The notes beneath the pieces were generated by a model. It made no database searches. It was not told the DNA's origin and was given only the letters and a program-made list of their open reading frames with translations. This document shows positions 34,046 through 42,940 of a DNA stretch of 64,000 nt, in pieces. Source of the DNA: Desulfocucumis sp964643075 (lineage in GTDB: Bacteria > Bacillota > Desulfotomaculia > Desulfotomaculales > Desulfocucumaceae); assembly GCA_964643075.1 (NCBI GenBank), contig CAZXQO010000009.1:40683-104682 (forward strand). The letters run 5' to 3'. The translations under genes were made by a program, and so were the position numbers. Position 1 is the first letter of the stretch, and each line of letters opens with the position of its first letter.

Positions 34046-34186
34046 GTAAAATATTCTTTAAAGCGTTGCCGGTAAAGCAGGAGATTTTAATAGAACGTAG
34101 AATTGTTGTAGTCATATTGTCCATAATTTGTAGTACGATGGACTCCCTGGTGAGGTGTTAATCTCCGGTGAGGTGTTAATTGAATA

Positions 34187-34420
34187 ATGAAACTAGAAAT
34201 CCGGGGAGTGGAAAAGCTCAGTTTCAGAGAGCGACAGGTTGTAACACTTAAGGAAATGGGAGTCTCAAACGCTGAGATTGGCCGGCGCCTGGGTCTTAGT
34301 GGCAGCACTGTAGCCACCCTGATTAACAGGGCCAGGGGTAAGGGCTACGAAGTGGTTATCATCATACCTGGCTATAGCTTGGGTTTGTCAGGGCCGGACG
34401 AGCAGGAAGAGGAGGGTTAA
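34187..34420 (+). CDS. small helix-turn-helix protein (LuxR/sigma-region-4 like)
   Basis: At 77 residues it is little more than one DNA-binding domain: LSFRERQVVTLKEMGVSNAE, then IGRRLGLSGSTVATLINRAR form the tetrahelical helix-turn-helix seen in LuxR and sigma region 4. The tail is acidic. Two tandem copies of GGTGAGGTGTTAAT (34149-34162 and 34167-34180) precede the start; the second supplies the ribosome site. It probably controls the division and sporulation genes that follow, or itself. Confidence 0.72.
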   Translation: MKLEIRGVEKLSFRERQVVTLKEMGVSNAEIGRRLGLSGSTVATLINRARGKGYEVVIIIPGYSLGLSGPDEQEEEG

Positions 34421-34425
34421 GCTAT

Positions 34426-34821
34426 ATGACCTCCCGTAAATATAATGTATATGAATTTTCGGATTCCGAGCGCAAAGACAGGGTAAAAAAGCGCCGGGTT
34501 TTCAGGCCGGGTATAAAGTGTATGACTGCATTGGCATTTTTCATGCTTTTTTATATGATATTTTCCTTTGGAACTAATTTTGACCGTCTTCATACAATGC
34601 AGCAGGATGTTGAAAAAATTGACTCTCAGATAAATGATTTGCAAAAGAAAAATAATGAACTGAGACAGCAATTAAAAATGGCCCAGTCGGACGCTTTTGT
34701 GGAAAAGATTGCCCGGGAGGAACTAAATCTGGTCAAGCCCGGGGAAACAAGAATAGTGCCGGTACAGACCAAGCCCCAAAAACCGGCAGGGCAAGTTAAT
34801 GTTGGTGTACCCGGAGAATAA
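34426..34821 (+). CDS. divIC: septum formation initiator, DivIC/FtsB family
   Basis: The 131-residue protein has a cytoplasmic basic N-terminus, one membrane helix (CMTALAFFMLFYMIFSFGT), a coiled coil (about residues 60-90, DVEKIDSQINDLQKKNNELR) and a short C-terminal region with the family motif IAREELNLVKPGE. This is the DivIC/FtsB architecture: it links FtsL and FtsQ/DivIB in the divisome. It lies six bases after the helix-turn-helix gene and ahead of yabR, as in Bacillus. Confidence 0.9.
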   Translation: MTSRKYNVYEFSDSERKDRVKKRRVFRPGIKCMTALAFFMLFYMIFSFGTNFDRLHTMQQDVEKIDSQINDLQKKNNELRQQLKMAQSDAFVEKIAREELNLVKPGETRIVPVQTKPQKPAGQVNVGVPGE

Positions 34822-34829
34822 ATCATTTC

Positions 34830-34859
34830 TTGACACCATCCCAGCCAACTGCATATAAT
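34830..34859 (+). promoter_or_regulatory. sigma-A promoter before the S1-domain gene
   Basis: Perfect TTGACA and perfect TATAAT boxes are separated by 18 bases. The start codon follows 45 bases later. Confidence 0.85.
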
Positions 34860-34904
34860 TTAAATAGGTTGTTTTCGGGATTATGGAGGAGGAAATTTAA
34901 AAGT

Positions 34905-35315
34905 ATGCCGTTGGAAGTGGGCAGTGTAGTGGAAGGTCTGGTCACCGGAATTACCAATTTCGGGGCATTTATTCAACTGCCCGGGGGGGAAACCGGACTC
35001 GTTCATATCTCGGAAATAGCCGAGGTTTATGTCAAGGACGTAAACGAGTTTTTAAAACAGAATGACAAAGTTAAGGTGAAAGTAATATCAGTCGACCCCC
35101 GGGGTAAAATAGCGCTTTCCATCAAACAGGCCAAGCCTCCCACGGAAAAACCTGTTTATGAAAAGAAATTCGCCCAGCGCAAGAGGTTTGAGCCTACCTT
35201 TGAGGATAAGCTGGCGAAATTCATGAAAGAGAGCGACGAACGTATACAGGTGCTGAAACGCAACACCGACTCCAAGAGAGGCGGGCGGGGAGGCCCTGGT
35301 CGTAGATCAGAGTGA
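34905..35315 (+). CDS. yabR: S1 RNA-binding domain protein (YabR-like)
   Basis: The 136-residue protein starts with one S1 domain (residues 1-70, GSVVEGLVTGITNFGAFIQL ... GLVHISEIA) and has a basic tail. It resembles YabR / general stress protein 13 and likely binds ribosomes or mRNA. The ATG at 34905 follows GGAGGAGG and a perfect sigma-A promoter; longer upstream starts would place the promoter inside the gene. Confidence 0.9.
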   Translation: MPLEVGSVVEGLVTGITNFGAFIQLPGGETGLVHISEIAEVYVKDVNEFLKQNDKVKVKVISVDPRGKIALSIKQAKPPTEKPVYEKKFAQRKRFEPTFEDKLAKFMKESDERIQVLKRNTDSKRGGRGGPGRRSE

Positions 35316-35320
35316 ACTAA

Positions 35321-35350
35321 GGGCATTTCCCGCCAGGGGAATGCTTTTTC
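35321..35350 (+). terminator. intrinsic terminator
   Basis: GCATTTCCC-GCCA-GGGGAATGC plus a T run lies between yabR and the phosphatase gene. Confidence 0.7.
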
Positions 35351-35371
35351 ATGTTTTTAAAGGAGTATTCT

Positions 35372-36295
35372 ATGAGCGGGGATATAAAAAAAGTTGCCGT
35401 GATCGATGTGGGCAGTAACTCCACAAGGCTGCTGATAGCCGGGGTTCACCGTGATGGGAAGGTTGAGCCAATACATACGGATCTGATTACTACCAGGCTG
35501 GGCGAGGGTATTAACAAAGGTTTGCTGCTGCCCGGGGCCATGGAGCGAACGGTGCAGGCTATGGTTTGTTTTAAGACTGTCATTAGTAGCTGGAATGTGC
35601 ATAAGTTGGTTGTGACGGCCACCAGTGCCGTACGTGATGCGGCCAACAGACAGGAATTTATTGATCTGGTACGGTTTGAGACGGGATACAAAATAATGGT
35701 CCTATCCGGTCCCGAGGAGGCCTTTTACAGCTACTATGGCGTGGAGAAAGGGCTGGGGGAAGGACTACAAGGGCTTACGGTGGTGGATGTGGGTGGCGGC
35801 AGTACGGAGTTTACCTGGACGAAACAGAATTCCCTGGTGTGCGGCAGTACCAGGGTCGGTGCAGTGCGCATGACCGAGGGAGGACATACCGACAGCAAAA
35901 TTATTGAGCTGTTAATGCCAGCCCTGGCCGGGGTGAAAAAATCTTGTCCCGCTGCCGTGGTGGGCGTTGGTGGAACCATTACCAATCTGGCGGCCATGGA
36001 TTTGAAGCTTACGAAATATGAACCCGACAGGGTGCATGGACACCGGCTGTATATTGAAGGTGTGCAAGATCTTTTGGATGCCCTGACGGCGCTGGGGACA
36101 GAAGAAAGGAAAAAGTTTCCCGGCCTGCAGCCGGCCAGGGCCGATATAATCGTGGCCGGCTCAAGAATTATTTTATTAATTATGAAAGAGCTGGGCCTTC
36201 CCTATGTAATCGTAAGCGAGACAGACTTACTATATGGTTTGGCATCAGACAGCATTTATAATGTCGAAAGAAAAAATGTAATACATTACCAATAA
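35372..36295 (+). CDS. Ppx/GppA-family exopolyphosphatase
   Basis: A 307-residue ASKHA protein: phosphate-1 motif VIDVGSNSTRLLIAG, TSAVRDAANR, and phosphate-2 motif VVDVGGGSTEF, with VGVGGTITNLAAMDL as adenosine-type motif. These enzymes hydrolyse polyphosphate or pppGpp; which one cannot be told here. The length matches the short, single-module Ppx forms of Firmicutes. The ATG at 35372 is chosen because AAAGGAG is six bases upstream. Its 3' end contains the Spo0A box of the spoIIE promoter. Confidence 0.88.
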   Translation: MSGDIKKVAVIDVGSNSTRLLIAGVHRDGKVEPIHTDLITTRLGEGINKGLLLPGAMERTVQAMVCFKTVISSWNVHKLVVTATSAVRDAANRQEFIDLVRFETGYKIMVLSGPEEAFYSYYGVEKGLGEGLQGLTVVDVGGGSTEFTWTKQNSLVCGSTRVGAVRMTEGGHTDSKIIELLMPALAGVKKSCPAAVVGVGGTITNLAAMDLKLTKYEPDRVHGHRLYIEGVQDLLDALTALGTEERKKFPGLQPARADIIVAGSRIILLIMKELGLPYVIVSETDLLYGLASDSIYNVERKNVIHYQ

Positions 36296-36328
36296 TGACA
36301 ATAATTACCCCCACCCCCGTACTATAAT
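36262..36328 (+). promoter_or_regulatory. Spo0A-activated sigma-A promoter of spoIIE
   Basis: A perfect Spo0A box TGTCGAA (36262-36268) lies 26 bases upstream of the -35-like ATGACA (36295-36300). The -10 TATAAT is at 36323-36328, giving a 22-base spacer. The unusually long spacer plus a Spo0A box is the known design of the Bacillus spoIIG and spoIIE promoters, where Spo0A-P repositions sigma-A polymerase. Confidence 0.7.
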
Positions 36329-36362
36329 GTAATTTATACAGAAATATAGCGGGGGTGGGCTT

Positions 36363-38795
36363 TTGTTTGAAAGAGTTGATGTATATCCCTACCGCAGAGC
36401 GGAAGGTAAACAGGGAGGGAAGAGGAGGGCCGGCATCCGGGTAGCCGATTCCTTTAAGTATATCACCAGGCTGGATATCAAGAGTATTGTTAGACCCGGA
36501 TTTTTATTAACGGTGGTGGCGGCATTTTGTCTGGGCCGGGCCATTCTGTTGGGTGAACTGGCGCCTTTTGCGCCTGCCTTTGCCGCAGCCTGCGCAATTT
36601 TTTTGGGTGCCGGAGCGGGCTTTGCGGCGGTGCTGGCGGTTTGTTCGGGTCTTGCCACTGTTTATTCCGGAAATAATTTAATTGCCGGGTTGGTAACATC
36701 TTGCGGTGTTTATTTTTTTGTTCGGGCTATGCCGGAAAAATATACATCCCGCTGGCAGGGTCCGGCCATGGCCGTGCTGGCCCTGACCCTTTCCGTGAAA
36801 GCAATGTTACTAAGCTTTAACAGTTCCGATGCCTATAGTTATATTAATGTTTTGTTTGAGGCAGTTTTTGCTGCTGCTCTTACCCCCGGCCTGGTTCTAG
36901 CACTTAAAGCACTGGGCAAAGTAAACGGCGCTAAACCCCTGAACACGGAAGAGGTGGTTTGTGTACTGACTTTAGTTGCCGGGGTGGTTGCCGGAACGGG
37001 TGACCTGCATTTGTGGCACGCATCGGTAAAGGGCATCCTGAGCCGCCTGATAATTATGCTGAGTTCCCTGGCCGGTGGCGCCGGACTGGGAGCTGCCGCC
37101 GGCGCGCTGGTGGGAGTAATTCCGGGTCTTGTTTATACTTCCCTGCCTTTGCTAGTAGGAGCCTATTCCTTTGCCGGCGTGATTGCCGGTCTTGGTAAAA
37201 TGCTTGGTAAACCCGGTGTGGTGATTGGTTTTTTGCTGGGTAACATCATACTGTCCGTTTATATAGGCGATTTTACCGGTTTTACCGAGATCATGTCGGA
37301 AACTCTGGCTGCCTCACTAATTTTTCTGTTAATACCATTGAAGTGGATAAAAACCTTTACTTTTTCCCTGTCTCAGGGGCTGGCCCCGGGAGAAAAAGAA
37401 GAGGCGGCAAGCACTATCCGGGAAGTAATGCAGGAAAAAATACGTAATATTTCCTTGTTGTTCATAGAGTTGTCCAGGGCTTTCAGCCATGTTTCCGCTA
37501 GCGCCGAAGAAAGCGCCAAAGACAGGGAGCTGGACTCATTGATGAAGGAAATAAATAACAAAGTTTGCTTCGGCTGCGGTATGTACCGGGTTTGCTGGGA
37601 GAAGGATTTTTACCGTACTTACCAGCATGTTATGGAGATGTTTGCCACGGTGGAGACTTTTGGCCGGGTTACTGCTGAGGATATGCCCGGTGAATTTAAG
37701 AGGCGCTGCACCAGGCCCAGGGAGCTGGCCATTACCGTTTCCTGCATTTATGACGCCTATAAATTGAACAGGTTTTGGAGTGCAAAGCTATCTGCAAGCA
37801 GAGGAATGGTGGGCGTCCAGCTAAGAGGTCTGTCCGGTATAATAGAGAATATTACGGGTGAAATTGATTTTAGCAGTGGTGATTTTAAAGAGAGGGATAT
37901 ATCTTTAAAATATATTTTGAAGGAACAGGGCTACCATGCCTATCAGGTCAGATTTGGGGATAACGGGACCGGTAGTGAAATTTTTGTAACAGGAAAGGCC
38001 TGCGGGGGAACTGCGGATTGCCGGTATAAAGTTGCGCCGGCAGTCTCCGGGGCTATGGAGCAGTCCTATTATGCCAGCGGGTGCTTCTGTAACGGCCTGG
38101 CCAAAGGAGAAATCTGCAGCTTCCGTTTATACCAGGGGCTGCATTATGATGTGGAGATCGGTGTTGCCTGTGACGGCAGGGACGGCGGCAACGTTAGCGG
38201 TGACAGCTACTCCTTTACCCAACTCAGCGGTGGGAGGTTTGGGGTGATCATCAGTGACGGTATGGGCTCCGGGGAAAAGGCTGCGGTCCAGAGTTCAGCC
38301 ACTATCGCTATTCTAAAAAAGTTGATGGATTTCGGTCTTGATATGGAGACCGCTTTGAAGACGGTTAATTCCATTTTAATGCTGCGCCTGCCGGAAGAGA
38401 CCTTCTCCACGGTGGATATGACGGTGATCAATCTATATACCGGTCAGGGGGAAATCATAAAAATAGCTTCACCGCCGAGTTATTTAATCAGGGCCAAAAG
38501 GGTCATGCAACTTCAGGGGAACTCCCTTCCGGTGGGAATCGTCAGCGATATTGAAATAAGCACAGCTATTAAAAAGTTCATGCCCGGGGACATGCTGGTC
38601 ATGGTCACCGATGGAATTGCAGACAGCCACCGGGGTTCGGGGGACAGGGAGTGGTTAACCGGTGTTCTGAGGGAAGCGGCCGGCATGGACCCCGGCGAAC
38701 TGGCAAACCTCTTGCTGGATCTGGCCCGCAGCGGGGAAGGGCAGAACCATGATGATATGACGGCGGTGGTTGTGAAATTTATTAAGCAACAGTAG
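36363..38795 (+). CDS. spoIIE: stage II sporulation protein E, PP2C phosphatase
   Basis: The 810-residue protein has a cytoplasmic N-terminus, about ten membrane helices (residues 40-330), a central regulatory/FtsZ-interacting region with a Cys motif (NKVCFGCGMYRVCW), and a C-terminal PP2C domain (about 590-808). Metal-binding Asp residues are in SDGMGSGEKA and VTDGIADSH. SpoIIE dephosphorylates SpoIIAA to release sigma-F in the forespore and helps polar septation. The TTG start follows GGGGGTGGG. Confidence 0.96.
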   Translation: MFERVDVYPYRRAEGKQGGKRRAGIRVADSFKYITRLDIKSIVRPGFLLTVVAAFCLGRAILLGELAPFAPAFAAACAIFLGAGAGFAAVLAVCSGLATVYSGNNLIAGLVTSCGVYFFVRAMPEKYTSRWQGPAMAVLALTLSVKAMLLSFNSSDAYSYINVLFEAVFAAALTPGLVLALKALGKVNGAKPLNTEEVVCVLTLVAGVVAGTGDLHLWHASVKGILSRLIIMLSSLAGGAGLGAAAGALVGVIPGLVYTSLPLLVGAYSFAGVIAGLGKMLGKPGVVIGFLLGNIILSVYIGDFTGFTEIMSETLAASLIFLLIPLKWIKTFTFSLSQGLAPGEKEEAASTIREVMQEKIRNISLLFIELSRAFSHVSASAEESAKDRELDSLMKEINNKVCFGCGMYRVCWEKDFYRTYQHVMEMFATVETFGRVTAEDMPGEFKRRCTRPRELAITVSCIYDAYKLNRFWSAKLSASRGMVGVQLRGLSGIIENITGEIDFSSGDFKERDISLKYILKEQGYHAYQVRFGDNGTGSEIFVTGKACGGTADCRYKVAPAVSGAMEQSYYASGCFCNGLAKGEICSFRLYQGLHYDVEIGVACDGRDGGNVSGDSYSFTQLSGGRFGVIISDGMGSGEKAAVQSSATIAILKKLMDFGLDMETALKTVNSILMLRLPEETFSTVDMTVINLYTGQGEIIKIASPPSYLIRAKRVMQLQGNSLPVGIVSDIEISTAIKKFMPGDMLVMVTDGIADSHRGSGDREWLTGVLREAAGMDPGELANLLLDLARSGEGQNHDDMTAVVVKFIKQQ

Positions 38796-39124
38796 AAGCT
38801 TTCTGGACTCATGGCCCCGCCCTGGGAAGTAAGAAGGGGAAGCAAGGGGACTGTTCTCGTGCTTCCCCCAGAGGGAGTCCCCTTACACTAGTTGGGGACA
38901 TTCCTCCGACCCAAGAGACAGGCTTCAAAGAGAGGTGTGTCCCCTTTCCTTAGATCGGGGTGAGGGACCGATAGTCCCGAGGGGCGGCAGCCCCTTTAAA
39001 ATAAAGATAGGGCCGAAGGCCCTTTTTGTTTGACGGAGGGGAGGAAAATTAAATATGCTGTGGAATCAGTAAAAATGGTGTCAGATCTACTTGACTTAAT
39101 TGCGGGTGGTGTTGTCCACTGGAT
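38796..39124. other. repeat-rich gap after spoIIE with terminator
   Basis: The 329-base gap holds a GGGGAAGCA...TGCTTCCCC repeat (38836-38869) and a GGGGACATTCCTCC...GAGGTGTGTCCCC repeat (38894-38944). Then come three short hairpins: GGGAC/GTCCC, GGGGC/GCCCC and AGGGCC-GAA-GGCCCT with T run (39009-39027, a terminator). No gene or tRNA is seen, although Bacillus has tRNA genes near this place. Confidence 0.6.
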
Positions 39125-40531
39125 TTGTTGGAACAGGTTCAGGCCACGGTATTAAAATTTTCCATGTTCACCCCTGGGGATAAAGTACTGGTGGGAGTAT
39201 CGGGAGGGGCTGATTCTGCGGCCCTTTTTCATCTATTGTTCCGGTTGAGAGAAGAATTAAAACTTACACTTTTTGCTTGCCATTTAAATCATATGTTCAG
39301 AGGGGAAGAAGCCCGGACCGACGCGGAATGGGTTGCTGCACTGGCCGAATCTCTTGATGTTCCGGCAGTCATAGAAAATTTTGATGTTCCCGCCTATATG
39401 ATCAGGTGCGGCCTGCCGGCCCAGGTGGCGGCCCGTCAGGTACGTTATGATTTTTATCGGCGAACTGCAGACCGTTTGGGGGCCGTCAAGGTGGCCCTGG
39501 GGCACCACGCCGATGACCTGGCGGAAACCGTGCTGATCAATTTGATCAGGGGCGCGGGTCCCGCAGGGCTCAGGGGCATACCGCCTGTACGTGACAATTT
39601 TTATGTGCGTCCTCTTATTGAGGCCAGAAGAGCATGGATCGAGTCTTACTGTTCTACATATTGCCTCTCTTACCGGCAGGATTCTTCGAATCTAAAACCT
39701 GTGTATACCCGCAACAGGATTCGCCTGGAGCTGATGCCCCTATTGGAGGAAAAATACAATCCTGCCCTGGTCGATACCCTTAATCGCCTGGCCGGCATAG
39801 TTCGTGAAGAGGATGAATATATGGATACCGTTGCAGCGGAAATACTGGTGACGGCAACAATTCAGGCTAGGCCGGGTTTCGTCAAGCTATCCCTGGGACT
39901 CCTCGCCAAAACACCGGCTGTATTGAAAAGGCGAATTCTGAGGATTATATACAAGGAACTGGCCGGTTATCAGAATGCACCTGATTTCAATCACATTGAA
40001 AATGCCCTTGGGCTGATGGAATATAGTCCGCTGCCGGGCAGGCTGGAATGGCCCGCTGGTATAAACCTGCTTAAAAGATACGGCGAGTTGGAGATTGTTA
40101 AAGGTGATTTATGGACCGAGACTCCATACTATTGTTATACACTTAATATTCCGGGCACCACCTGCATCCCTGAAACCAAGGCCACCATTGAAGTACAAAT
40201 GAAGAATATCAGCCAGATAGCTGATCCGAAGACTTTGCACCCGGGGGAAGTGCTGCTGGATTACCATAAATTGTTAGGTCCAGTAAAGGTGCGCCGCCGA
40301 AAAGACGGCGATTTGTTTTGGCCGCTGGGGTTTAAGGGTACAATAAAATTAAAGAAATTTTTTATTGACCGGAAGGTTCCTAAGGAATTAAGGGGAACAG
40401 TACCCCTGGTGGTTTCAGGTGATGATGAGATAGTCTGGGTGGCCGGTATGCGCCCGGGTGAGAAGTGGAAAATTACCGAAGAAACTGAAAAGTGTTTGCA
40501 CCTGAAACTTGTTACAAAACGCTGCAAGTAA
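39125..40531 (+). CDS. tilS: tRNA(Ile)-lysidine synthase
   Basis: The 468-residue enzyme converts C34 of the AUA-reading tRNA(Ile) to lysidine using ATP. The PP-loop is VGVSGGADSAALFHLL. GHHADDLAETVLINLIRG and the segment RQDSSNLKPVYTRNRIR are typical. The C-terminal TilS domain (about 380-468, VRRRKDGDLFWPLGF) is complete. The TTG start gives the usual N-terminus. In Bacillus tilS is followed by hprT and ftsH; hprT is absent here. Confidence 0.95.
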   Translation: MLEQVQATVLKFSMFTPGDKVLVGVSGGADSAALFHLLFRLREELKLTLFACHLNHMFRGEEARTDAEWVAALAESLDVPAVIENFDVPAYMIRCGLPAQVAARQVRYDFYRRTADRLGAVKVALGHHADDLAETVLINLIRGAGPAGLRGIPPVRDNFYVRPLIEARRAWIESYCSTYCLSYRQDSSNLKPVYTRNRIRLELMPLLEEKYNPALVDTLNRLAGIVREEDEYMDTVAAEILVTATIQARPGFVKLSLGLLAKTPAVLKRRILRIIYKELAGYQNAPDFNHIENALGLMEYSPLPGRLEWPAGINLLKRYGELEIVKGDLWTETPYYCYTLNIPGTTCIPETKATIEVQMKNISQIADPKTLHPGEVLLDYHKLLGPVKVRRRKDGDLFWPLGFKGTIKLKKFFIDRKVPKELRGTVPLVVSGDDEIVWVAGMRPGEKWKITEETEKCLHLKLVTKRCK

Positions 40532-40559
40532 TATCAATGTACTAAAACATTGCTTTTAA

Positions 40560-40588
40560 TTGAAAGGAAAAACCTTATATGGTAAAAT
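40560..40588 (+). promoter_or_regulatory. sigma-A promoter of ftsH
   Basis: TTGAAA and TAAAAT are separated by 17 bases, 40 bases before the ftsH start. Confidence 0.7.
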
Positions 40589-40628
40589 ACCCATTATGGG
40601 GTAACCGGGCTCGGAAGGAGTGGCTTTG

Positions 40629-42452
40629 TTGAACAGAGTCCTGAAAAACCTTAGTATTTATCTTCTTATCGTACTGGTAATAATCGCCTTAATTAAACTA
40701 TCCTCTCCGGCTGGCACCCCGCCGGAGCCCATAGATTATGACCAGTTAATCGCGGATCTTTCCAAGGGTGAAATAGCCACCGTAACAATCCAGGCGGAAA
40801 ATAATACAAATTTGATTGCCGGCAAGAAAAAGGACGGCACCAGTTTTGAGAGCCGGGGACCTCTGCCTGATCCTGGGCTTTTAAGCTTGCTGGCGGAAAA
40901 AAACGTTCGCTACAAATTTGAAAAACCACCCCAGCCCAGTTGGTGGGCCGGGCTTTTGAGCAGTTTGCTGCCCATTCTCATATTTGTGCTGTTGTTCTTC
41001 TTTATGATGCAGCAGACCCAGGGCGGCGGCAACAGGGTGATGTCTTTCGGCAAAAGCAGGGCTAAACTGCATAGTGATGATAAGAAAAAGATTACCTTTG
41101 CGGATGTGGCCGGGGCCGATGAGGTTAAGGAAGAACTGGAAGAAATAGTGGAGTTTCTGAAGAACCCCAAAAAATTCAACGAATTGGGTGCCCGTATACC
41201 CAAGGGGGTTCTACTGTTCGGGCCGCCGGGAACCGGTAAAACACTGCTGGCCCGGGCGGTGGCCGGTGAAGCAGGAGTTCCTTTTTTCACCATCAGCGGC
41301 TCCGATTTTGTGGAAATGTTCGTGGGGGTCGGGGCGTCCAGAGTACGGGATCTTTTTGAACAGGCCAAAAAGAACGCCCCCTGTATAGTTTTTATAGATG
41401 AAATAGATGCTGTGGGCCGTCAGCGGGGCGCCGGCCTGGGTGGAGGTCATGATGAGCGGGAGCAGACATTAAACCAGTTACTGGTGGAAATGGACGGCTT
41501 CGCTCCCAATGAGGGCATTATTATCATCGCTGCCACTAACCGTCCGGATATTCTTGATCCGGCGCTGCTGCGGCCTGGCCGTTTTGACCGGCAGGTGGTG
41601 GTGGATGTTCCTGATCTGACCGGTCGCAGAGAAATATTAAAAGTTCACGTCAGGGGAAAACCTATTGCCGGTGAGGTTGACCTGGATGTACTGGCCAGGC
41701 GCACCCCCGGGTTTACCGGTGCGGATCTGGCAAACTTGGTTAATGAGGCGGCCCTCCTGTCGGCCAGATTCAATAAAAATGAAATTGGCATGAAGGAGAT
41801 GGAAAGTTCCATCGAAAGGGTAATTGCAGGCCCTGAGAAAAAAGCAAAGGTTATCAGCGACAAGGAGAAAAAACTGGTTTCCTACCACGAGGCGGGCCAT
41901 GCCCTGGTGGGATATTTGCTACCTAATACCGATCCCGTGCATAAAGTATCCATTATTCCCAGGGGGCGGGCAGGCGGTTATACACTTTTGCTGCCTAAAG
42001 AGGATCGCTATTACATAACCAGGTCAATGCTGCTGGACCAGGTGACCATGCTGCTGGGAGGCCGTGTGGCGGAAGCAGTGGTCTTAAGGGAAATCAGCAC
42101 CGGCGCCCAGAATGACCTGGAGCGGGCCACGGGAATAGTGCGCCGTATGATTATGGAATACGGTATGAGCGATGAACTGGGACCCATGACCTTCGGAAGC
42201 AAGCAGGAAACCCCGTTCCTGGGCCGCGATCTTTCCAGGGACCGCAATTACGGTGAGGAAGTGGCCACCAATATAGACAAGGAAGTCCACAATATCATGG
42301 ATAAGAACTACAGCAGGGCCGAGGAACTGCTAATTGAGCACATGGACACTTTGCACCTGATAGCCAATACATTGATGGAGAAAGAAACCATAGAGGCTGT
42401 CGAATTTGGGGAATTAATGAGTAAAGCCGGAGAAAAGCCGCATGAAGATTAA
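40629..42452 (+). CDS. ftsH: ATP-dependent zinc metalloprotease FtsH
   Basis: This 607-residue membrane protease has two N-terminal helices (residues 7-25 and about 100-120) around a short extracytoplasmic domain. The AAA+ domain has Walker A GPPGTGKT, Walker B IVFIDEIDAV and SRH ATNRPDILDPALLRPGRFDR. The zinc protease site is YHEAGHALVGY with a downstream Asp. It degrades misfolded membrane and regulatory proteins. The TTG at 40629 is eight bases after GGAAGGAG; the in-frame GTG at 40620 overlaps that site. Confidence 0.96.
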   Translation: MNRVLKNLSIYLLIVLVIIALIKLSSPAGTPPEPIDYDQLIADLSKGEIATVTIQAENNTNLIAGKKKDGTSFESRGPLPDPGLLSLLAEKNVRYKFEKPPQPSWWAGLLSSLLPILIFVLLFFFMMQQTQGGGNRVMSFGKSRAKLHSDDKKKITFADVAGADEVKEELEEIVEFLKNPKKFNELGARIPKGVLLFGPPGTGKTLLARAVAGEAGVPFFTISGSDFVEMFVGVGASRVRDLFEQAKKNAPCIVFIDEIDAVGRQRGAGLGGGHDEREQTLNQLLVEMDGFAPNEGIIIIAATNRPDILDPALLRPGRFDRQVVVDVPDLTGRREILKVHVRGKPIAGEVDLDVLARRTPGFTGADLANLVNEAALLSARFNKNEIGMKEMESSIERVIAGPEKKAKVISDKEKKLVSYHEAGHALVGYLLPNTDPVHKVSIIPRGRAGGYTLLLPKEDRYYITRSMLLDQVTMLLGGRVAEAVVLREISTGAQNDLERATGIVRRMIMEYGMSDELGPMTFGSKQETPFLGRDLSRDRNYGEEVATNIDKEVHNIMDKNYSRAEELLIEHMDTLHLIANTLMEKETIEAVEFGELMSKAGEKPHED

Positions 42453-42489
42453 AGACCGGATTTAACGATTAACTTAGGAGGCATAACAT

Positions 42490-42939
42490 ATGGAGAGAAC
42501 TTATACAATGATTAAGCCCGACGGAGTACAGAGGGGTTTAGTGGGGGAAATTATTTCCCGCTTTGAGAAAAAGGGACTTAAAATAGTAGGTCTAAAAATG
42601 CTGCAAATACCCGGGGAAATGGCGGAAACCCATTACGGTGAGCACAAGGGTAAACCATTTTTCGGGCCACTGGTGGATTACATTACCTCCAGCCCCGTGG
42701 TGGCTCTGGTTCTGGAGGGGAAAGATGCCGTATCGGTGGCCCGGGAAATGATGGGCGCCACCAACCCCCTGAAGGCGGCCCCCGGAACAATAAGAGCCAC
42801 CTATGGTATGGATATTGGCAGGAATGTGATTCACGGCTCCGATTCAATGGCCAGCGCCGAGCGGGAAATAAGCATTTTTTTTAAGCCGGAAGAATTGACG
42901 TCCTACAAAAGAGAGCTGGAAGCCTGGATATATGAATAG
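42490..42939 (+). CDS. ndk: nucleoside diphosphate kinase
   Basis: A standard 149-residue enzyme (ERTYTMIKPDGVQRGLVGEI) with the active-site histidine in RNVIHGSDS. It balances NTP and dNTP pools. AGGAGG precedes the ATG; the gene follows ftsH by 37 bases and is probably co-transcribed. An intrinsic terminator follows at 42941-42982. Confidence 0.97.
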   Translation: MERTYTMIKPDGVQRGLVGEIISRFEKKGLKIVGLKMLQIPGEMAETHYGEHKGKPFFGPLVDYITSSPVVALVLEGKDAVSVAREMMGATNPLKAAPGTIRATYGMDIGRNVIHGSDSMASAEREISIFFKPEELTSYKRELEAWIYE

Positions 42940-42940
42940 C

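Larger units (their letters stand above)
33548..34186 (+). other. 639-base leader-like region with hairpins and a micro-ORF
   Basis: No ordinary gene is present. From left to right: a hairpin GGGGT...ACCCC (33721-33750); a stronger structure in which GTTTAATCC and GGATTAAAC pair inside GGTAG...CTACC (33753-33793); a 15-codon frame at 33833-33880; a G/C-rich stretch with several GGCC-type pairings; and an intrinsic terminator (34015-34045). The arrangement looks like a structured RNA or attenuator leader ahead of the small DNA-binding protein gene. No known riboswitch class was recognised. Confidence 0.5.

Noticed and set aside
38945..39030. Cluster of three hairpins after spoIIE considered as a tRNA or riboswitch
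   Set aside because: No cloverleaf, T-loop or known riboswitch core; the last hairpin is an ordinary terminator.
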